In this document: in pieces, positions 63,782 to 64,000 of the stretch
Numbering within the stretch: position 1 is the first letter of the stretch
How the letters are laid out: every line of letters starts with the position of its first letter
Assembly (NCBI RefSeq): GCF_003971195.1
Contig: NZ_CP034593.1
Span: forward strand, 868,001-932,000
DNA length: 64,000 bases
Source of the DNA: Flaviflexus ciconiae
GTDB lineage: Bacteria > Actinomycetota > Actinomycetes > Actinomycetales > Actinomycetaceae
Direction of reading: 5' to 3'
Notes under the pieces: model-generated
The model's input: the letters and a program-made list of their open reading frames with translations, nothing else
Told to the model about the DNA's origin: nothing
Database searches by the model: none
Made by a program: the position numbers and the translations under genes

Positions 63782-64000
63782 TTTTCATCCTTCGTGACGC
63801 GAGTTCCAACTCCCGCATCGGTGAATATCTCGAGAAGCATCGAGTGGGCCATGCGGCCGTCAATAATGTGGGCAGCTTGGACGCCGGCGTCGATGGCGTG
63901 GAGCGCCGCCTCCATCTTTGGTTTCATGCCGGCATCAAGTTTCGGCAGGAGCTCGGCCAGCTCGGATGCATTGATCTCGGAGACCAGCGAGTCCTTATTC
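63778..64000 (-). CDS. argB: Acetylglutamate kinase, C-terminal part (runs off the window)
   Basis: The window ends inside this gene. The visible 73 residues include [40 protein letters not shown] and [10 protein letters not shown] before TGA, which is the conserved C-terminus of ArgB (arginine-feedback kinase). It is the first of the argB-argD-argR-argG series seen here. Confidence 0.92.
   Translation of the reverse strand, partial: NKDSLVSEINASELAELLPKLDAGMKPKMEAALHAIDAGVQAAHIIDGRMAHSMLLEIFTDAGVGTRVTKDEK

Overview
The window is a high-GC actinobacterial chromosome segment, most likely from the Actinomycetaceae. This rests on the 16S/23S/5S operon, the gene content, and gene order that matches Mycobacterium tuberculosis in two long blocks: hisF-hisI-trpE-C-B-A-lgt-pyk-pdtaR-polA-rpsA-coaE-uvrB, and argH-mpg-tyrS-HAD-tlyA-nadK-recN-steA-mctB-NUDIX. 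The genus was not determined. Most of the window is ordinary core metabolism and information processing. There is no prophage, CRISPR array or insertion sequence that I can see.

Layout. 0.1-2.7 kb (+): metallo-beta-lactamase-fold hydrolase, YciI-like protein, BASS-type transporter and glutamine amidotransferase. 2.9-4.2 kb (-): a TerC-family membrane protein behind a yybP-ykoY manganese riboswitch. 4.5-14.1 kb (mainly -): uvrB, coaE, pcp and a siderophore-interacting protein (with a DtxR/IdeR-type iron box), then rpsA and polA, plus a divergent methyltransferase. 14.2-19.8 kb: hotdog thioesterase, ANTAR regulator, Pro/Ala-rich exported protein, tRNA-Leu(CAA), pyk and lgt. 19.8-25.6 kb (-): hisF-hisI-trpE-small membrane gene-trpC-trpB-trpA, read into lgt, with an intrinsic terminator just ahead of trpC. 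25.6-28.5 kb: small accessory enzymes, a PH-domain protein and NUDIX. 28.8-39.2 kb (-): an envelope and division cluster (GT4, MurJ-like, MraY-like, MctB-like, SteA-like), then recN, nadK, tlyA, a 50-aa ORF and a HAD phosphatase, many joined by 1-4 base overlaps. 39.2-41.7 kb (-): an 829-aa protein with an RGG/DRD repeat domain, a helical core and an acidic tail. 42-47.2 kb (-): rrn operon. 47.6-51.5 kb (-): tyrS, PUA/EVE-like gene, mpg and argH. 51.6-60.4 kb: argF, MFS transporter, ilvD, PPOX and VOC proteins, then an AT-richer patch with four small secreted or membrane proteins. 60.9-64 kb (-): argG, argR, argD and the 3' end of argB.

Caution on sequence quality. At least five reading-frame breaks (two in uvrB, one each in polA, trpC and the trp-linked membrane gene), and probably the apparent MurJ-glycosyltransferase fusion, are each repaired by adding one base to a short C or G run. 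This looks like systematic homopolymer undercalling rather than real gene decay.

The least explained parts are the secreted-protein cluster at 58.4-60.4 kb, which contains two diverged paralogues, and the charge-segregated RGG-repeat protein beside the rRNA operon.
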